DNA of 64,000 nucleotides from Cyanobacteria bacterium UBA6446 (GTDB lineage: Bacteria; Cyanobacteriota; Vampirovibrionia; Gastranaerophilales; Gastranaerophilaceae). Where the stretch lies: NCBI GenBank assembly GCA_002438405.1, contig DJOE01000023.1, positions 280,740-344,739 of the forward strand, in the 5' to 3' direction. Positions 61,339-64,000 of this stretch are shown one piece after another (the first letter of the stretch is position 1; every line of letters begins with the position of its first letter). Position numbers and translations under genes: made by a program. The notes below the pieces were generated by a model that saw only the letters and a program-made list of their open reading frames with translations, did no database searches and was not told where the DNA came from.

Positions 61339-62697
61339 TTATTCCTCGCTCAAGCCTTTACGTTTGTAGAAATCTTCAATAAATCCGGTATTAAAATTAC
61401 CGCTCATGAAAACTTCGTCTTCAATAATTGCTTGGTGGAATGGAATTGTTGTTTCAACACCTGTAACAACATATTCTTTCAAGGCTCTATACATTCTACG
61501 TCTTGCTTCGTTACGAGTTCTACCCCAACAAATCAATTTACCTATCATTGAATCGTAGTATGGAGGGATTGTGTAATCTTGATAAACGTGAGAATCAACT
61601 CTTACACCAAAACCTCCTGGGGCTAAGTAACCTGAAATAGTTCCAGGGTTTGGCATAAATCCTTTTCTTGGATTTTCAGCATTAATTCTACATTCAATTG
61701 CGTGACCTTTTAAATGGATATCACTTTGAGTATAGCTTAATTTTTCGCCTGCAGCTACAAGAATTTGTTCTCTTACCAAATCAACACTTGAAATCATTTC
61801 TGTAACACAGTGTTCAACTTGAATTCTTGTGTTCATTTCCATAAAATACCATTTACCGTCATGGTCAAGTAAGAATTCACAAGTTCCTGCACCCTCATAA
61901 TTGATTGCTTTAGCAGCACGAACAGCTGCTGCACCCATTTGTTTTCGAGTTTCTTCATTGATTGCAGGAGAAGGAGCTTCTTCCAACAACTTTTGGTGTC
62001 TTCTTTGAATAGAACAATCTCTTTCACCTAAGTGAACAACATTACCAAAACTGTCACCCAAAATTTGAACTTCAATGTGTCTTGGGTTTTCCAAATATTT
62101 TTCTGCATAAACATCAGGATTACCAAAGAAATTTTTAGCTTCAGATTGACAAAGTTCCATATTCAATTCAACTTCTTCATCGCTACGGCAAATTCTCATA
62201 CCTTTACCGCCGCCACCTGCAGTTGCTTTCAAAATAATTGGATAACCAACTTCATTTGCGAAATCTTGAACTTCTTCAACTGTTTTAACAATACCAGTCC
62301 CCGGAGTAACAGGAACATCGTTTTCAATCATAGTCTTACGAGCAGTAGCTTTATCTCCCATTTTTCTCATCGCTTCTGCTGTCGGTCCGATGAATTTTAT
62401 ACCTTGTTTTTCGCAAATTTCAGCAAAATCAGCTCTTTCAGACATAAATCCATATCCTGGGTGAATAGCATCAGCACCAGATACCATTGCAGCTGACATA
62501 ATTGCAGGAATGCTCAAATAACTATCAGCACTTTTTGCAGGTCCGATACAATAAGCTTCCGTTGCCAATCTTACGTGCAAAGAATTTGCATCTGCTTGAG
62601 AATAAATTGCAACAGTCGGAATACCTAATTCACGGCAAGCTCTGATGATTCTAACTGCAATTTCGCCTCTATTTGCTATTAATACTTTTCTAAACAT
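61339..62697 (-). CDS. accC: Acetyl-CoA carboxylase, biotin carboxylase subunit
   Basis: The ATP-grasp subunit carboxylates biotin on AccB. MFRKVLIANRGEIAVRIIRA at the N-terminus, the AIHPGYGFMSERADFAE site, KATAGGGGKGMR glycine loop, GERDCSIQRRHQK and FMEMNTRIQVEH are all present. The 452 residues are normal. ATG 62697 matches the family start; the frame reaches back to a TTG at 62718. Confidence 0.97.
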   Translation of the reverse strand: MFRKVLIANRGEIAVRIIRACRELGIPTVAIYSQADANSLHVRLATEAYCIGPAKSADSYLSIPAIMSAAMVSGADAIHPGYGFMSERADFAEICEKQGIKFIGPTAEAMRKMGDKATARKTMIENDVPVTPGTGIVKTVEEVQDFANEVGYPIILKATAGGGGKGMRICRSDEEVELNMELCQSEAKNFFGNPDVYAEKYLENPRHIEVQILGDSFGNVVHLGERDCSIQRRHQKLLEEAPSPAINEETRKQMGAAAVRAAKAINYEGAGTCEFLLDHDGKWYFMEMNTRIQVEHCVTEMISSVDLVREQILVAAGEKLSYTQSDIHLKGHAIECRINAENPRKGFMPNPGTISGYLAPGGFGVRVDSHVYQDYTIPPYYDSMIGKLICWGRTRNEARRRMYRALKEYVVTGVETTIPFHQAIIEDEVFMSGNFNTGFIEDFYKRKGLSEE

Positions 62698-62770
62698 TTT
62701 CCAAATATCCCTTATCAAAACTTGAAAGTGAACAGTTTAAAAACCGTTCACTTTCAATAATTTTAAATCA

Positions 62771-63220
62771 TTATTCTACATACATAAGAACTTGTCCAAA
62801 CTCAACAGGTTGACCGTCTTCAACACAAATTTCAACAACCTTACCTGCGATTTCAGACTTAATTTCATTCATCATTTTCATTGCTTCAACGATACAAACG
62901 ACATCTCCAACTTTTACATTATCGCCAACGGCAACAAATGCATCAGCATCTGGAGATGGTGATTTGTAGAATGTTCCAACCATTGGAGAAGTGATTGGAG
63001 TACCTTTTTTAGCCGGTTCAGAAGCAGCAGGAGCTTGAGCTGGTGCTGCAGCCGGAGCAACAGGTGCTTGAGCGGCAACCGGAGCAGAAGCTACAGGAGC
63101 AACAATAACATCTTTTCTCAAAGTGATAGCTTGCTCACCATCTTCTAAAGAAATTTCTGTTAAACCTGTATCTGCTAAAACCTTAGCTAATTTTTCTATA
63201 TAATCTGTTTCAAATTTCAT
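62771..63220 (-). CDS. accB: Acetyl-CoA carboxylase, biotin carboxyl carrier protein
   Basis: 149 residues. The N-terminal helix, an Ala/Pro-rich linker (about 40-72) and a biotinyl domain with VCIVEAMKMMNEIKSE hold the biotinylated Lys. It carries the carboxyl group between AccC and the carboxyltransferase, whose genes are not in the window. It lies between efp and accC in the widely conserved order efp-accB-accC. Confidence 0.97.
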   Translation of the reverse strand: MKFETDYIEKLAKVLADTGLTEISLEDGEQAITLRKDVIVAPVASAPVAAQAPVAPAAAPAQAPAASEPAKKGTPITSPMVGTFYKSPSPDADAFVAVGDNVKVGDVVCIVEAMKMMNEIKSEIAGKVVEICVEDGQPVEFGQVLMYVE

Positions 63221-63265
63221 TTGTTTTCCTCTTTATATTACCGAAATAAAATCAATAGAAGCTAA

Positions 63266-63823
63266 CTAGCATCTATCTAAGTATTCATTAGTTCTGGTAT
63301 CAACTCTGATAACATCACCAATTGCTACGAAGAATGGAACGTTAACAACAGCACCTGTTTCTAATGTTGCAGGTTTTGTACCACCTTGAGAAGTGTTTCC
63401 TTTTTCTGATGGAGGAGTATCAACAACTTCTAATTCAACGTGAGCAGGAATATCAACACCAATGATTCGACCTTCGTGAGTAAGAACCATAACGTTCATA
63501 TTTTCTTTTAAGTATTTAACGCCGCTACCGATTTGAGCTTCTTCTACATGGATTTGATCATAAGTTTCGTTATCCATCATAACGTAAGCTGTACCTTCTT
63601 TATACAAATACTGCATTTCACGTCTATCCAAAGTAGCTTTAGCAACTTTTTCACCAGCTCTGAATGTTTTTTCAACAACTTGACCAGTGATAACGTTTTT
63701 CAATTTTGATCTAACGAATGCAGCACCTTTACCCGGTTTAACGTGTAAGAATTCAACAACTGTCCAAAGACCGTTATCCAATTCAACTGTCAAACCTGTT
63801 TTAAAATCGTTTACTGAAATCAT
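63266..63823 (-). CDS. efp: Elongation factor P
   Basis: 185 residues in three beta domains, which rescues ribosomes at polyproline runs. The loop at the tip is VKPGKGAAFVRSKLKN with Lys at the site modified in many species. Domain 3 has GRIIGVDIPAHVELEVVDT and NVPFFVAIGDVIRVDTRTNEY. It is the first gene of the efp-accB-accC unit. No modifying enzyme gene is seen here. Confidence 0.96.
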   Translation of the reverse strand: MISVNDFKTGLTVELDNGLWTVVEFLHVKPGKGAAFVRSKLKNVITGQVVEKTFRAGEKVAKATLDRREMQYLYKEGTAYVMMDNETYDQIHVEEAQIGSGVKYLKENMNVMVLTHEGRIIGVDIPAHVELEVVDTPPSEKGNTSQGGTKPATLETGAVVNVPFFVAIGDVIRVDTRTNEYLDRC

Positions 63824-63947
63824 ATTTTTCCCCTTTTTATCAAAAGTTTATCTATTCTTGTGTATCAATAATATCACAAATATCTATTTTTACAAAATTC
63901 TTTTAAAATATGTTAACAGTCAAATACTTGGAAACCCTAAAAATACG

Positions 63948-64000
63948 CTATTTCAACTTCCATATATCCTCTGGAATTTTCCAGCCATTCGCCTTAACAA
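63948..64000 (-). CDS. 3' end of a tenth prepilin-like gene
   Basis: The minus strand from the right edge reads VKANGWKIPEDIWKLK and stops at TAG 63950-63948. The GWKIP terminus is a form of the end of the prepilins at 15441 (SWKIPANYPLKF) and 59701 (GWKINKDYPW). The rest lies outside the window. Confidence 0.6.
   Translation of the reverse strand, partial: VKANGWKIPEDIWKLK

Noticed and set aside
62032..62496. 154-residue plus-strand ORF inside accC
   Set aside because: Antisense shadow of a highly conserved gene; composition (Phe/Asn/Ser/Cys-rich) is not protein-like.

Overview
The window is AT-rich, gene-dense bacterial chromosome. The best match is an uncultured gut member of the Melainabacteria/Vampirovibrionia (order Gastranaerophilales). 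That placement is inference from combined traits: very low GC, many short prepilin-like proteins, an SLH-domain surface protein, an MlaE/MlaF lipid transporter, a GspD/E/F assembly operon and the GGGtGRT/NifU-like pair. No rRNA is present to confirm it. No prophage, transposase or CRISPR array was seen.

Layout. 1-7 kb: hypothetical proteins, rnhB, a prepilin gene with a divergent small HTH gene, ylqF-rplS and pyk. 7-12.7 kb: secreted and surface proteins (SLH protein, Cys-rich protein), a uridine-kinase-like P-loop protein and two tandem paralogues with a glycine-zipper core. 12.7-20.7 kb: alaS, two further prepilin/HTH divergent pairs, tRNA-Arg(TCT), a GNAT-like protein and two tail-to-tail Fic genes, one killed by two nonsense codons. 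20.7-31 kb: an alpha-oxoamine-synthase-like enzyme, cupin, SIMPL protein, an M48-like protein lacking one zinc ligand, the GGGtGRT/Fe-S scaffold pair, a three-gene prepilin operon and a degenerate PurD-like protein. 31-35 kb: dnaJ-like, queE, def, fmt, aroH. 35-43.6 kb: a HerA-like/PcrA-tail protein, yqeK-nadD, a prepilin gene, cysK, a DapL-like aminotransferase, mlaF-mlaE and an acyltransferase. 44.5-52.5 kb: TPR protein, gspF, gspE, gspD and a PilP-like gene. 52.8-64 kb: yqeG, a U32 protease, a MATE exporter, two prepilin genes, rplT-rpmI, folC, accC-accB-efp and the 3' end of a tenth prepilin gene at the right edge.

Pilus/secretion theme. Nine complete and one partial prepilin-like genes are scattered over 64 kb, and most share a C-terminal motif D-(I/V/L)-N-G-x(2-4)-P-N-x-x-G-x-D-x-F. 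The gspF-gspE-gspD-pilP operon supplies platform, ATPase, secretin and pilot-like protein. The genes for PilM, PilN and PilO are not in the window. Several prepilin genes sit divergently next to small helix-turn-helix genes, two of them across perfect 13-bp inverted repeats.

The most unusual signals are in gaps without annotated genes. At 30.95-31.2 kb a 26-residue hydrophobic ORF is overlapped by a convergent antisense transcription unit with its own promoter (TTGAAA-17-TATAAT), hairpin and U-tract. A 10-bp direct repeat flanks the ORF. This is the layout of a par/Fst-like type I toxin-antitoxin module. At 40.0-40.25 kb a second such locus has an ideal Shine-Dalgarno, a hydrophobic peptide shortened by an apparent one-base frameshift, complementary mRNA ends and an antisense unit with TTGACA-17-AATAAT. 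Orphan minus-strand terminators at 24.79 and 44.17 kb point to further unannotated small transcripts.
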